Shown here: positions 32,242 through 41,412 of the stretch, piece by piece | How positions within the stretch are numbered: position 1 is the first letter of the stretch | How the letters are laid out: each line of letters begins with the position of its first letter | Source: Streptomyces flavochromogenes | Lineage (GTDB): Bacteria; Actinomycetota; Actinomycetes; Streptomycetales; Streptomycetaceae | Assembly (NCBI RefSeq): GCF_000717595.1 | Contig: NZ_JNZO01000011.1 | Location: 124,001-188,000, forward strand | Direction of reading: 5' to 3' | Length of the DNA: 64,000 nt | Program-made: the position numbers and the translations under genes | Notes under the pieces: model-generated | Told to the model about the DNA's origin: nothing | Databases searched by the model: none | Seen by the model: only the letters and a program-made list of their open reading frames with translations

Positions 32242-33834
32242 ATGAGCGCGAGCGAGCAGCCACCGGCCGCGCTGGGCGGCCCTGCCGCCGAGATCGCCGC
32301 CGGGTACGCCTTCGAGGGCGCGGCACTCGATCTGGGGGCACTGCTCTGGGACGGCGCATGTCACCCGGACGCGCCGATCCGCATCCCGCTGCCCGTGCTC
32401 AACCGGCACGGACTGGTCGCCGGCGCGACCGGCACCGGCAAGACGAAGACGCTCCAGCTGATCGCCGAGCAGCTCTCGGCGAACGGCGTGCCGGTCTTCC
32501 TCGCCGACATCAAGGGCGACGTCTCCGGCGTCTCCGCCCCCGGCGAGGACGGCGAGAAGGTCCGGGAGCGGGCCGCCCAGGTCGGCCAGGAGTGGCGGGC
32601 GACGGGCTTCCCCTGCGAGTTCTACGGGCTCGGCGGGACCGGTCCCGGCATCCCCGTGCGCGCCACGGTGACAGGTTTCGGCCCCGTACTGCTGTCGAAG
32701 GTGCTCCAGCTCAACCAGACGCAGGAGCAGTCGCTGGGCCTGATCTTCCACTACGCCGACGCCAAGGGCCTGGAGCTGGTGGACCTCAAGGATCTCCGGG
32801 CGGTGGTGGCGTTCCTGGTCTCGGACACCGGGAAGGCCGAGCTCAAGGGGATCGGCGGGCTGTCCACGGTGACGGCCGGGGTGATCCTGCGGTCGATCAC
32901 GGCCTTCGAGCAGCAGGGCGCGGGCGGCTTCTTCGGGGAGCCGGAGTTCGACACGGCTGCGTTCCTGCGGACGGCTGCGGACGGGCGCGGGATCGTCTCG
33001 GTCCTGGAGCTGCCTGCCGTGCAGGACAAGCCGCAGCTCTTCTCGACCTTCCTGATGTGGATGCTGGCGGATCTCTTCAACGACCTGCCGGAGGTCGGCG
33101 ATCCGGAGAAGCCGAAGCTGGTCTTCTTCTTCGACGAGGCGCATCTGCTGTTCAGCGGTGCGTCGAAGGCGTTCCTGGCGTCGATCACCCAGACCGTGCG
33201 GCTGATCCGCTCGAAGGGGATCGGCGTGTTCTTCGTGACGCAGACGCCGAAGGACGTGCCCTCGGACGTGCTCGCGCAGCTCGGCAACCGGGTGCAGCAC
33301 GCGCTGCGCGCCTTCACCCCGGACGACGCGAAGGCCCTGAAGGCGACGGTACGGACGTTCCCCAAGTCGCCGTACGACCTGGAGGAGGTCCTCACGGGCC
33401 TCGGCACGGGCGAGGCGGTGATCACCGTACTGAGCGAGAAGGGCGCCCCGACCCCGGTCGCGGCGACCAGGCTGCGGGCGCCGGAGTCGCTGATGGGCCC
33501 GGTCGACGCGGCGGCCCTGGACGCGGCGGTGAAGGGCTCGCCGCTCTACGGGCGGTACGCGGAGGCGGTGGACCGCGAGTCGGCGTACGAGCGTCTGACG
33601 GCCGAGCAGCAGGCGGCGGAGGCCGCGGCACTCGACGCGGCGGCCGCCAAGGAGGCGGAGAAGGAGGGCAAGGCGGGGAGGCAGGGCGGAGGGAGGGCTC
33701 CGAAGCCGGAGCCCTCCCTCGCCGAACAGGTGGTGGGCAGTGGGGTGTTCAAGTCCCTGGCGCGCTCGATCGGCACCCAGCTGGGCCGGGAGATCAGCCG
33801 CTCGATCTTCGGCACCGCCCGCCGCAAGAGGTAG
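32242..33834 (+). CDS. HerA-like DNA translocase/ATPase (DUF853)
   Basis: A 530-residue P-loop ATPase of the helicase HerA-like family. Walker A is VAGATGTGKTKTLQL, Walker B KPKLVFFFDEAHLLF, and sensor/arginine-finger segments are TQTVRLIRSKGIGVFFVTQT and NRVQHALRAFTP. The C-terminal 60 residues include a Lys/Glu-rich stretch and a basic tail. No NurA nuclease gene is adjacent. ATG 32242 was chosen; an in-frame GTG precedes it by 3 bp. The cellular role of these stand-alone proteins is unclear, perhaps DNA repair. Confidence 0.88.
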   Translation: MSASEQPPAALGGPAAEIAAGYAFEGAALDLGALLWDGACHPDAPIRIPLPVLNRHGLVAGATGTGKTKTLQLIAEQLSANGVPVFLADIKGDVSGVSAPGEDGEKVRERAAQVGQEWRATGFPCEFYGLGGTGPGIPVRATVTGFGPVLLSKVLQLNQTQEQSLGLIFHYADAKGLELVDLKDLRAVVAFLVSDTGKAELKGIGGLSTVTAGVILRSITAFEQQGAGGFFGEPEFDTAAFLRTAADGRGIVSVLELPAVQDKPQLFSTFLMWMLADLFNDLPEVGDPEKPKLVFFFDEAHLLFSGASKAFLASITQTVRLIRSKGIGVFFVTQTPKDVPSDVLAQLGNRVQHALRAFTPDDAKALKATVRTFPKSPYDLEEVLTGLGTGEAVITVLSEKGAPTPVAATRLRAPESLMGPVDAAALDAAVKGSPLYGRYAEAVDRESAYERLTAEQQAAEAAALDAAAAKEAEKEGKAGRQGGGRAPKPEPSLAEQVVGSGVFKSLARSIGTQLGREISRSIFGTARRKR

Positions 33835-33848
33835 CGGGACCTACCGGA

Positions 33849-35402
33849 CTACTCGGTGACCTCGTGGTGGTCGCTGTGCAGGCCGCCGCCGCTGCTCTCG
33901 CCGCCCGTGGTCGGGGTGGAGACGACCGGCTTGCGCAGCGAGGAGATGTCGTGGGCGTAGGTGCCCACGGCGTTGGCGATGACCTTGATGTTGGCGTCGA
34001 AGGCCTTCATGTTGACGTTCTTCAGGTCGTCGCCCTTGGCGTGGTAGTTCACGTCGTACGCGACACCCGCCGTGCCGCCGAACTTGGCGGCCTGGGCGGC
34101 GGTCTTGATGCCCTCGGCGCCGGTGAAGGTGCCGCCGGAGGGGATGCCGACCTTGATGAACGGGCCGTAGTCGGAGCGGCCGGAGAAGTCGGTGCCCTCG
34201 TGCGGAAGGCCGCGCGAGCCCATGAAGTCGGTGATGTCGCGCTCGAGCTGGGCGGAGCCCGCGGGGCCGGCGCCCTCGCCCACGTTGTCCGAGTTGTCGC
34301 CGTCGTAGACGAACAGGCCGTAGTTCGGCGAGGCGATCATGTCGAAGTTGAGGTAGAGCTTGATCTCGCTCTTGTCGAGCGCGGTCAGGTTCTTGACGTA
34401 GTGGTCGGAGCCGAGGAGGCCGTTCTCCTCCGCGGACCACCAGGCGAAGCGGACCTTGTTGCGGACCTTGTCCTTCGACTTGGCGAGCTCCAGGGCGGTC
34501 TGGAGGAGACCGGCGGAGCCGGAGCCGTTGTCGTTGATGCCGGGGCCCGCGGTGACGGAGTCGAGGTGCGAGCCGAGCATCACGGTGTTGGCGGCGTTGC
34601 CGCCCTTGGTCTCCGCGATGACGTTGTTGGTGACGCGCTTCTCCTGGAGCTGGCGGATCTCGAAGGAGAGCTTGACGGCGCCCTTGGCGAGGTCGCCGGC
34701 GAGCTTCTCGCCCTCGGCGAGGCTGATGCCACCGGTCGGGATCTTGCCCGCGGCCGGCTCGCCGAGGGTGCCGGAGAGGATGCCCTCGATGTTGTTGTAG
34801 ATGATCGCGCCGGCGGCGCCGGCCGCCGCGGCCTGCTCCTGCTTGATCGCGAAGGAGCAACCGCCGCGCTTGATGAGCGCGACCTTGCCGGTGAAGGCGC
34901 CGGCGGCGTAGTCGCCCGGCTGGCAGCCGGTGGTGCCGTCGGCGTCGACGGGCACGGCGGCCAGGTCGGCCTTGATGCCGCCGACCGGGGTGGACTTGGT
35001 GTACGTCATGGCGTGGATCTCCAGGGCGCGCGGCGCGGGCGCCTCCACGGAGACCTTCTCGGCGAGCGTCTGGGTGTAGATGAAGTCGAACTGCTCGTAC
35101 GAGACGTCGTAGCCGGCCTTCTTGAGCTGCTGGTACACGTACGCGGCCGAGGCGTCGTGCCCGAGCGTGCCGGCCGCGCGGTGACCGCCGGCCGAGTCGG
35201 CTATCGCCTGGAACTTCTGCAGGTGCTTGTAGGCGTCCTGGCCAGTGGTTTCGCGGACCAGCTTCTTCGCCAGCCTGGCGGCATCGCGGGCGGGTGCGGC
35301 CGCGGGGTCCTTCACCGCGGTGGCGGGGGAGGCGAGGACCAGCGGGGTGGCGAGGGCGGCGGCGGCCAGAACGGCCGCGGCCCGGCGCTGGGTAGCGTTC
35401 AC
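33849..35402 (-). CDS. Secreted M28 zinc aminopeptidase with PA domain
   Basis: A 517-residue exported peptidase of the Streptomyces aminopeptidase type. The signal peptide is VNATQRRAAAVLAAAALATP followed by a SPATA cleavage site. A PA insert (GKVALIKRGGCSFAIKQEQA) precedes the M28 core, whose zinc ligands and catalytic residues appear in GSHLDSV, NDNGSGSAG, SAEENGLLGS, NFDM and YHAKGDD. GTG 35402 with an AAGGA site gives this signal peptide; a longer reading to 35480 would put an implausible extension before it. It releases N-terminal amino acids outside the cell. Confidence 0.92.
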   Translation of the reverse strand: MNATQRRAAAVLAAAALATPLVLASPATAVKDPAAAPARDAARLAKKLVRETTGQDAYKHLQKFQAIADSAGGHRAAGTLGHDASAAYVYQQLKKAGYDVSYEQFDFIYTQTLAEKVSVEAPAPRALEIHAMTYTKSTPVGGIKADLAAVPVDADGTTGCQPGDYAAGAFTGKVALIKRGGCSFAIKQEQAAAAGAAGAIIYNNIEGILSGTLGEPAAGKIPTGGISLAEGEKLAGDLAKGAVKLSFEIRQLQEKRVTNNVIAETKGGNAANTVMLGSHLDSVTAGPGINDNGSGSAGLLQTALELAKSKDKVRNKVRFAWWSAEENGLLGSDHYVKNLTALDKSEIKLYLNFDMIASPNYGLFVYDGDNSDNVGEGAGPAGSAQLERDITDFMGSRGLPHEGTDFSGRSDYGPFIKVGIPSGGTFTGAEGIKTAAQAAKFGGTAGVAYDVNYHAKGDDLKNVNMKAFDANIKVIANAVGTYAHDISSLRKPVVSTPTTGGESSGGGLHSDHHEVTE

Positions 35403-35517
35403 AGAAGTCCTTCCCGTTACGGACGAGGTTGAGGGGAAGTTAGCGATCTGCAGGGCGTCCTGTGAACACCTTCTCCACAATTCCTGTCACATAGAGCAGG
35501 ATTGAAATCTGGAATTT

Positions 35518-36171
35518 TCAATTCCCATCGGATTTGGACTCCTTGGCGGCTTTCGCCGCTTTCGCCGCCGCCTTCATCTCCTGCTTGTGCGCCCGTACCT
35601 TCACCAGCGAATCCGGGCCCGTGATGTCGGCGGCCGAGCGGTACGAGCCCTGCTCGCCGTACGGCCCCGCCGCCTCCCGCCAGCCCGTCGGCCGCACCCC
35701 GTACTGCTTGCCGAGCAGCGCCAGGAAGATCTGCGCCTTCTGCTTGCCGAAGCCGGGCAGCGCCTGGAGACGCCCGAGCAGCTCCCTACCGGTCGCGGCG
35801 TCCGCCCAGACGGCCTCGGCATCGCCCCCGTACTCCTCGACGAGGAACGCGCACAGTTGCTGTACGCGCTGGGCCATCGACCCGGGGTAGCGGTGCACGG
35901 CGGGCTTCTCGGACAGCAGCGCGGCGAACTCCTCCGGGTCCCGGGCGGCGATCTCGTGCGCGTCGAGATCGTCCGCGCCGAGCCGCTGGGCGATGGTGTA
36001 CGGCCCGGAGAAGGCCCACTCCATGGGCACCTGCTGGTCGAGCAGCATGCCGACGAGCGCGGCCAGCGGCGACCGGCCGAGCAGCGCGTCGGCCTCCGCC
36101 TGCTGGGCCAGATGGATCTCCGGGTTCTTCGGGTGCGTGGGGACGGCAGGGCTCTTGGACACGGGACTCAT
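35518..36171 (-). CDS. HhH-GPD base-excision-repair family protein
   Basis: A 217-residue protein of the HhH-GPD superfamily (DNA glycosylases). It has LLDQQVPMEWAFSGPYTIAQ (the family's first helical block) and the helix-hairpin-helix LQALPGFGKQKAQIFLALLG. No iron-sulfur cluster cysteines are present. The C-terminus is Lys/Ala-rich (EMKAAAKAAKAAKESKSDGN), probably for DNA contact. Base specificity cannot be told. Confidence 0.85.
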   Translation of the reverse strand: MSPVSKSPAVPTHPKNPEIHLAQQAEADALLGRSPLAALVGMLLDQQVPMEWAFSGPYTIAQRLGADDLDAHEIAARDPEEFAALLSEKPAVHRYPGSMAQRVQQLCAFLVEEYGGDAEAVWADAATGRELLGRLQALPGFGKQKAQIFLALLGKQYGVRPTGWREAAGPYGEQGSYRSAADITGPDSLVKVRAHKQEMKAAAKAAKAAKESKSDGN

Positions 36172-36229
36172 GTTCCGATCATCCCGCCCGGCCGTGGTGA
36201 TCGCCCGGTGGACTCACCCTCCCCCGGGC

Positions 36230-37189
36230 TCAGGGCCTCCCCCGGGCGGGGGCCCCCGTCGCGAAGCGGTCGAGCGCGGCGAGGATCAGCTCCCCGGTCT
36301 CCTTCCCGCCCAGGTGGCCGGCGGTCTCGACGACGTGCAGCTCGGCGTCCGGCCAGGCCCGGGAGAGCTCCCAGGCGGTGCCGAGCGGCCCGCCCATGTC
36401 GAGCCGGCCGTGGATCAGGACGCCGGGGATGCCCGCGAGCCGGTGGGCGTCACGGATCAGGGCGCCCTCCTCCAGCCAGGCGCCGTGCGCGAAGTAGTGC
36501 GAGCAGATCCGGACGAAGCCGAGCCGGGTGTCGTCCACCCGGTCGGTGTACGGGGTGCCCTGGCCCTCCATCGACAGGACCGCGTCCTCCCAGGCGCACC
36601 AGTCGGCGGCGGCCCTCTCCCGTACGGCCCGGTCGGGGTGGTCCATGAGGGCGGCATAGGCGCCGACGAGGTCCGCGGCCCCCTCGGCCCCCGCCCGGAA
36701 GCGCTCGTGGGCCTCCGGGAAGAACCGCCCCACCCCCTCGTACAGCCAGGCCGTCTCGGAACGGCGGGTGGTCGTCACGGCCGCGATCACGATCTCCGTC
36801 ACCCGCTCCGGGTACGCCTCCGCGTACGCCAGGATCAGCGTGGAACCCCAGGAGCCGCCGTACAGCAGCCAGCGGTCGATCCCCAGATGCTCACGCAGCC
36901 GCTCCATGTCGGCGACCAGATGCGCGGTGGTGTTCACGGCCATGTCGGCGGCCGGGTCGCTCGCGTGCGGGGTGGACCGGCCGCAGCCGCGCTGGTCGAA
37001 GAGGACCAGGCGGTACGCCGCCGGGTCGAAGAAGCGGCGGTTGTGCGGCGAGGACCCGGAACCGGGCCCGCCGTGGACGACGAGCGCCGGGCGGCCCTCC
37101 GGGTTCCCGGAGACCTCCCAGTGGACGTGGTTGCCGTCCCCCACGTCGAGCAGGCCCTGGTCGTACGGTGCGGTGCTGTCGGAGTACAT
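36230..37189 (-). CDS. pip: Prolyl aminopeptidase (proline iminopeptidase)
   Basis: A 319-residue alpha/beta hydrolase (family S33) that removes N-terminal proline. The oxyanion motif is VVHGGPGSGSS, then FDQRGCGRS, the nucleophile elbow YGGSWGSTLI, the acid in IHGRLDMGGP and the histidine in TAGHLGG. Length and all family blocks are normal. It lies 10 bp after the small hydrolase gene in the other direction of reading order, so the two minus-strand genes are separate but adjacent. Confidence 0.92.
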   Translation of the reverse strand: MYSDSTAPYDQGLLDVGDGNHVHWEVSGNPEGRPALVVHGGPGSGSSPHNRRFFDPAAYRLVLFDQRGCGRSTPHASDPAADMAVNTTAHLVADMERLREHLGIDRWLLYGGSWGSTLILAYAEAYPERVTEIVIAAVTTTRRSETAWLYEGVGRFFPEAHERFRAGAEGAADLVGAYAALMDHPDRAVRERAAADWCAWEDAVLSMEGQGTPYTDRVDDTRLGFVRICSHYFAHGAWLEEGALIRDAHRLAGIPGVLIHGRLDMGGPLGTAWELSRAWPDAELHVVETAGHLGGKETGELILAALDRFATGAPARGRP

Positions 37190-37199
37190 CCGACCGAGC

Positions 37200-37772
37200 C
37201 TAGTGACCCCTGAGCCGCACCGCCGGATCCTCGCACCACTCCAGGAGCGACGGCCAATCCCCGTACCCGGAGTCGGGATTGAGGTGCTCGCCGCCCGGCA
37301 CGTGGTCCATGTCGAGGCCGAGCGGAAGGCCGTAGTGCAGGTCGGCGCCCTCGGGGCAGTAGGGGTCGCCGTCGCCGTACACGAGACGCGCGTCGAGCCC
37401 CGCCTCCGTCAGGTCGAGCCCGTCGGCGAACGCGGCGATCTCGGGGATCGAGGCGGTGACGGGCGGCGAGGGCGGGGCGACGAGCAGTACCCGGTCGGCG
37501 ACCGGCCGGCGGCCGCCCGCCCGCAGCCACAGCAGCACGGACAGGCTGTGCGCGAGGACGACGAACTCGCCCTGCGCGGGCCGCGCACCGTGCTCGTCCA
37601 GCGCGGCGAGCCAGTCGCCGAGCACGGGGGCCTCGGGGTCGGGCAACTGCGGATAGCGCACGCCGTGCCCGCGCGCCCGCAACTGCTCGGCGAGCCGGTG
37701 CTGCCAGTGCTCGGGGGGCCGCCGGTTCTGGAAACCGTGCAGGATGAGGAAGGTCTTGGATGGCCTGGTCAT
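37200..37772 (-). CDS. Small alpha/beta hydrolase (RBBP9/YdeN family)
   Basis: A 190-residue serine hydrolase-fold protein: FLILHGFQNRRPPEHWQHRL at the start, nucleophile elbow VLAHSLSVLLWLR, the acid in VYGDGDPYCP and the histidine in PGGEHLNPDSGYG. The HWQ block after LHGF is typical of RBBP9/YdeN proteins. Substrate unknown. ATG 37772 gives this N-terminus directly. It lies just upstream of pip on the same strand. Confidence 0.85.
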   Translation of the reverse strand: MTRPSKTFLILHGFQNRRPPEHWQHRLAEQLRARGHGVRYPQLPDPEAPVLGDWLAALDEHGARPAQGEFVVLAHSLSVLLWLRAGGRRPVADRVLLVAPPSPPVTASIPEIAAFADGLDLTEAGLDARLVYGDGDPYCPEGADLHYGLPLGLDMDHVPGGEHLNPDSGYGDWPSLLEWCEDPAVRLRGH

Positions 37773-38184
37773 GGCGGAATGCTGCGCGCCGCCGCGCCCC
37801 GGGGTCCACCGGATTCCACAACGCGGACGCCCCCACCCCCCCCACCGCCCTGCCGCGGGCCGCGCCCTGCCACCCGCGTCGTGGGCATCTGTTCCGCTGG
37901 GGCTGGGCCCCTGGACGGAGTCTGGCGGTGGGTGGGAGGCGGACGCAGCCGTGCGGGTGGGCACCGCCCCCACACGGCGGGTGGGGCCCATGCGGGTGGG
38001 CGCCGCCCCGTGGGGCGATGGCCCGCACGGCTGTGGGTGGTGGGCACCGTCCCCACGAAGGCACCGAGGGTGGCGGGCGCAGCCCGCATGGGCCGGGGTG
38101 GCGCGTGCGCGGCGGCGGCAGCCCGCGCGGACGACACACCGCCCATACGGCAGGTGGCGGCGGGCGTAGCCCGGGTGGGTGGGG
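37773..38184. repeat. Gene-free region of imperfect GC-rich repeats
   Basis: No convincing gene in 412 bp. It holds degenerate copies of GTGCGGGTGGGCACCGCCCC (about 37950), ATGCGGGTGGGCGCCGCCCC (about 37990) and GGGTGGTGGGCACCGTCCCC (about 38033). Shorter palindromic units follow: GCGGGCGCAGCCCGC at about 38070 and GCGGGCGTAGCCCGGGTGGG at about 38160. The pattern is REP-like. Confidence 0.55.
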
Positions 38185-40455
38185 TCAGCCGCCTACGTAC
38201 TCCCGGAGGTGTCGCGCCGTCAGCGTGTCGCCCTTCTCCACCAGTTCCGCCGGCGTCCCCTCGAAGACGATCCGCCCCCCGTCGTGCCCCGCCCCCGGCC
38301 CCAGGTCGATCAGCCAGTCGGCGTGGGCCATCACCGCCTGGTGGTGTTCGATGACGACGACCGTGTTGCCGGCCTCGACGAGCCGGTCGAGAAGAGCGAG
38401 CAGTTTGTCGACGTCGGCCAGGTGGAGCCCGGTGGTGGGCTCGTCGAGGACGTAGACCGCGCCCTTCTCCGCCATGTGGATCGCCAGCTTCAGACGCTGC
38501 CGCTCACCGCCCGAGAGCGTGTTGAGCGGCTGCCCGAGCCGCAGGTACCCGAGGCCGACGTCCTTGAGGCGGCCGAGGATCGTGCGGGCCTGGCTCTTGG
38601 CGGTGAAGAAGTCGTACGCCTCCTCGATCGAGAGCGACAGGACCTCGTGGATGTTCTTCCCGTCCAGCCGGTACGTGAGGACCTCGGGCGTGAACCTCTT
38701 CCCCTCGCACTCCTCGCAGACCGATGCGACGCCCGCCGCGATGGCGAGGTCGGTGTAGACGAGTCCGAGGCCGTTGCAGCGCGGGCAGGCGCCCTCGGAG
38801 TTGGCGCTGAAGAGGGCCGGCTTGACGCCGTTGGCCTTGGCGAAGGCCGTACGGATCGGGCCGAGGAGCCCGGTGTAGGTCGCCGGGTTCGAGCGGCGTG
38901 AGCCCCGGATGGGGGACTGGTCGGCGACGACGACGCCCTCGCGGCCCGGCAGGTTGCCGTGGATGAGGGAGGACTTGCCGGAGCCCGCGACGCCCGTGAC
39001 GACGGTCAGGACCCCGGCGGGGATCTCGACGCTCACGTCCTTGAGGTTGTGCTGCGTGGCGCCGGTGATGCTCAGCGCGCCGGAGGGGACCCGTACCTCC
39101 GCACGGAGCTTCGCCCGGTGCGCGAGGTGGTTCCCGGTGAGGGTGCCGGAGGTGCGCAGTCCGGGAACGTTCCCGCTGTAGCAGATCTCGCCGCCCGCGG
39201 TGCCGGCCCGCGGGCCGAGGTCGACGACGTGGTCGGCGATCTCGATGACCTCGGGCTTGTGCTCGACGACGAGGACGGTGTTGCCCTTGTCGCGGAGCCG
39301 CAGGAGCAGGTCGTTCATGCGGCGTACGTCGTGCGGGTGCAGTCCGGTGGTCGGCTCGTCGAAGACGTACGTGACGTCGGTGAGCGGGGAGCCGAGGTGG
39401 CGGACCATCTTCACGCGCTGCGCCTCGCCGCCGGAGAGCGTGCCGGAGGAGCGGTCGAGGGAGAGGTAGCCGAGGCCGATCTCGACGAGCGAGTCGAGGA
39501 GCTCGCGCAGGCCGGCGAGGAGCGGGGCGACGGACGGGTCCTCGATGCGGCGGACGAACGCGGCGAGGTCGCTGATCTGCATCGCCGAGCACTCGGCGAT
39601 GTTGACCCCGTCGATACGGGAGGACAGCGCGGCCCGGGTGAGCCGGGCGCCCTCGCACTCGGGGCAGGTCCGGAAGCCGACGGCCCGGTCGACGAAGGCG
39701 CGGATGTGGGCCTGCATGGCCTCCCGGTCCTTGGAGAGGACGGTCCGCTGGAGCTTCACCACGAGGCCCTCGTAGGTGAAGTTGTTGGTGCCGACCTTCA
39801 CCTTGCAGGACGGCTTGTGGAGGAAGTCCTCCCACTCCTGCTCGGTGAAGTCGGCGAGCTTCTTGTCGGGGTCGTAGAAACCGGAGTGGGCCATGATCTG
39901 CCACATCCAGGAGTCGACGGCGTAGCCGGGCACGGTGATGGCGCCCTCGTTGAGGGACTTGGTGCGGTCGACGAGCTCGTCGACGTCGATGTCGGAGATC
40001 TGTCCGGTGCCCTCGCAGCGCGGGCACATACCCTCGGGCAGGTTGAAGCTGAAGGCGCCGGAGGTGCCGACGTGCGGGGTGCCGAGGCGGCTGAAGACGA
40101 TCCGCAGCATCGTGTACGCGTCGGTGGCGGTGCCCACGGTGGAGCGGGAGTTGGCGCCCATCCGCTCCTGGTCGACGACGATCGCGGCGCTCAGGTTGTG
40201 CAGTCCGTCGACGTCGGGGCGGGCGAGCGACGGCATGAAGGACTGCAGGAAGGCGCTGTAGGTCTCGTTGATCAGGCGCTGCGACTCGGCGGCGATGGTG
40301 CCGAAGACGAGCGAGGACTTCCCGGAGCCGGAGACTCCGGTGAAGACGGTGAGGCGGCGCTTGGGGAGGTCGACGTCGACGTTCCTGAGGTTGTTCTCCC
40401 TGGCCCCGCGGACCTGGATGACGTGGTGGCTGTCCGCTGCGACGGGGTGGTTCAT
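38185..40455 (-). CDS. UvrA-like ABC ATPase (short UvrA2 type)
   Basis: A 756-residue UvrA paralogue with two ABC cassettes: Walker A motifs GVSGSGKSS and GVAGSGKSS, two signature blocks (LSGGEAQRVKM and LSGGERQRLKL) and zinc-finger CxxC pairs (CPRCEGTG, CPECEGARL, CPRCNGLG, CEECEGKRF). It is about 200 residues shorter than UvrA and lacks the UvrB-binding insertion, as in UvrA2/DrrC proteins linked to drug tolerance. It is divergent from a TetR repressor with a shared palindromic operator, so it is probably induced by a ligand of that repressor. Confidence 0.9.
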   Translation of the reverse strand: MNHPVAADSHHVIQVRGARENNLRNVDVDLPKRRLTVFTGVSGSGKSSLVFGTIAAESQRLINETYSAFLQSFMPSLARPDVDGLHNLSAAIVVDQERMGANSRSTVGTATDAYTMLRIVFSRLGTPHVGTSGAFSFNLPEGMCPRCEGTGQISDIDVDELVDRTKSLNEGAITVPGYAVDSWMWQIMAHSGFYDPDKKLADFTEQEWEDFLHKPSCKVKVGTNNFTYEGLVVKLQRTVLSKDREAMQAHIRAFVDRAVGFRTCPECEGARLTRAALSSRIDGVNIAECSAMQISDLAAFVRRIEDPSVAPLLAGLRELLDSLVEIGLGYLSLDRSSGTLSGGEAQRVKMVRHLGSPLTDVTYVFDEPTTGLHPHDVRRMNDLLLRLRDKGNTVLVVEHKPEVIEIADHVVDLGPRAGTAGGEICYSGNVPGLRTSGTLTGNHLAHRAKLRAEVRVPSGALSITGATQHNLKDVSVEIPAGVLTVVTGVAGSGKSSLIHGNLPGREGVVVADQSPIRGSRRSNPATYTGLLGPIRTAFAKANGVKPALFSANSEGACPRCNGLGLVYTDLAIAAGVASVCEECEGKRFTPEVLTYRLDGKNIHEVLSLSIEEAYDFFTAKSQARTILGRLKDVGLGYLRLGQPLNTLSGGERQRLKLAIHMAEKGAVYVLDEPTTGLHLADVDKLLALLDRLVEAGNTVVVIEHHQAVMAHADWLIDLGPGAGHDGGRIVFEGTPAELVEKGDTLTARHLREYVGG

Positions 40456-40496
40456 GCGTGCGCCCTCCGGTGGTCGTCCTGTGTGCTGGGGAAGCG

Positions 40497-40519
40497 TACT
40501 CTATACAACGTACAAAGTA
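40497..40519. promoter_or_regulatory. TetR-type operator between uvrA-like and tetR genes
   Basis: A 23-bp palindrome of the form TACTnTnTACnnnGTAnAnAGTA (40497-40519). It lies between the divergent UvrA-like and TetR genes and overlaps promoter-like TATACA. It most likely controls both. Confidence 0.65.
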
Positions 40520-40577
40520 AGCGAAAATGACTCTGACCTGCGACAATGCGCAGAAGACAAGGAAGGGCGGAAGCGGT

Positions 40578-41357
40578 ATGTCGGGAGCGAAGGGGAAGAG
40601 CAGCAGCGGTGCGGGCGACCCGGCGCGCACCCTGGAGCTCCTGTGGCGCGACGGCTCGGCCGCCCCGGCGGGGCGCCGCGGCCCCAGGCAGGGCCTCACC
40701 GTCGACGCGGTCGTCGACGCGGCCCTCGCCCTCGCGGACGCCGGCGGGCTCGACGCGCTGACCATGCGGGCGGTGGCCCAGCACCTCGGTGTGACCCCGA
40801 TGACGCTCTACACGTACGTCCCCGGCAAGGCCGAGCTCCTCGACCTCATGCTGGACGCCGTCTTCCTGCGCATGCACCGGCCGCCGTTCCGCCCGGAGGA
40901 GTCCTGGCGGTCCCGTGTCACGGCGGTCGCGGACGCGAACCGGGCGCTGCACCTGGGTCATCCGTGGCTGGTCGAACTCCGGATCGTGCGCGCTCCGTTG
41001 GGGCCCGGTGTGATGACCAAGTACGAGTACGAGCTCGGCGCCTTCGAGGGCCTGGGTCTCGACGACGTGGCCCGGGACTCGGCGCTGACCTACGTTCTCG
41101 GCTTCGTCCAGTCCGGCGCCCGGGCGGAGCTGGACGCGCGGGCCGTGGCGCGGGAGAGCGCGATGTCGGACGGGGAGTGGTGGGACGCCCACGAGCCTTT
41201 GCTGGCGCGGGCGCTGGACGAGTCGCGGTTCCCGTTGGCGAGCCGGGTGGGGGAGGCGTCGGCGATCGCCTACGACGGCCTGTACGACGCGGAACACGCG
41301 TACCGCTTCGGGCTGGAGAGGGTGCTGGACGGGCTCGCGGCACTGGGCGGGAGCTGA
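40578..41357 (+). CDS. TetR/AcrR-family regulator (TetR_C-type)
   Basis: A 259-residue repressor. The helix-turn-helix is AGGLDALTMRAVAQHLGVTP-MTLYTYVPGKAELLD, preceded by a basic segment with RRGPRQGLT. The ligand-binding part (ELRIVRAPLGPGVMTKYEYE ... LTYVLGFVQSGARAE) resembles TetR_C domains. ATG 40578 is preferred over upstream candidates because homologous sequence starts soon after. It is divergent from the UvrA-like gene and probably represses it. Confidence 0.85.
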   Translation: MSGAKGKSSSGAGDPARTLELLWRDGSAAPAGRRGPRQGLTVDAVVDAALALADAGGLDALTMRAVAQHLGVTPMTLYTYVPGKAELLDLMLDAVFLRMHRPPFRPEESWRSRVTAVADANRALHLGHPWLVELRIVRAPLGPGVMTKYEYELGAFEGLGLDDVARDSALTYVLGFVQSGARAELDARAVARESAMSDGEWWDAHEPLLARALDESRFPLASRVGEASAIAYDGLYDAEHAYRFGLERVLDGLAALGGS

Positions 41358-41366
41358 CCGATCCGG

Positions 41367-41394
41367 CCGGCCGCTGCCACGGGGCGGCGGCCGG
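41367..41394. terminator. Bidirectional hairpin between two convergent tetR genes
   Basis: CCGGCCGCTGCC (41367-41378) and GGCGGCGGCCGG (41383-41394) form a 12-bp stem with one G-U around ACGG. It sits between convergent genes. Confidence 0.65.
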
Positions 41395-41412
41395 GGCCCG
41401 CTGATCCGGAGC

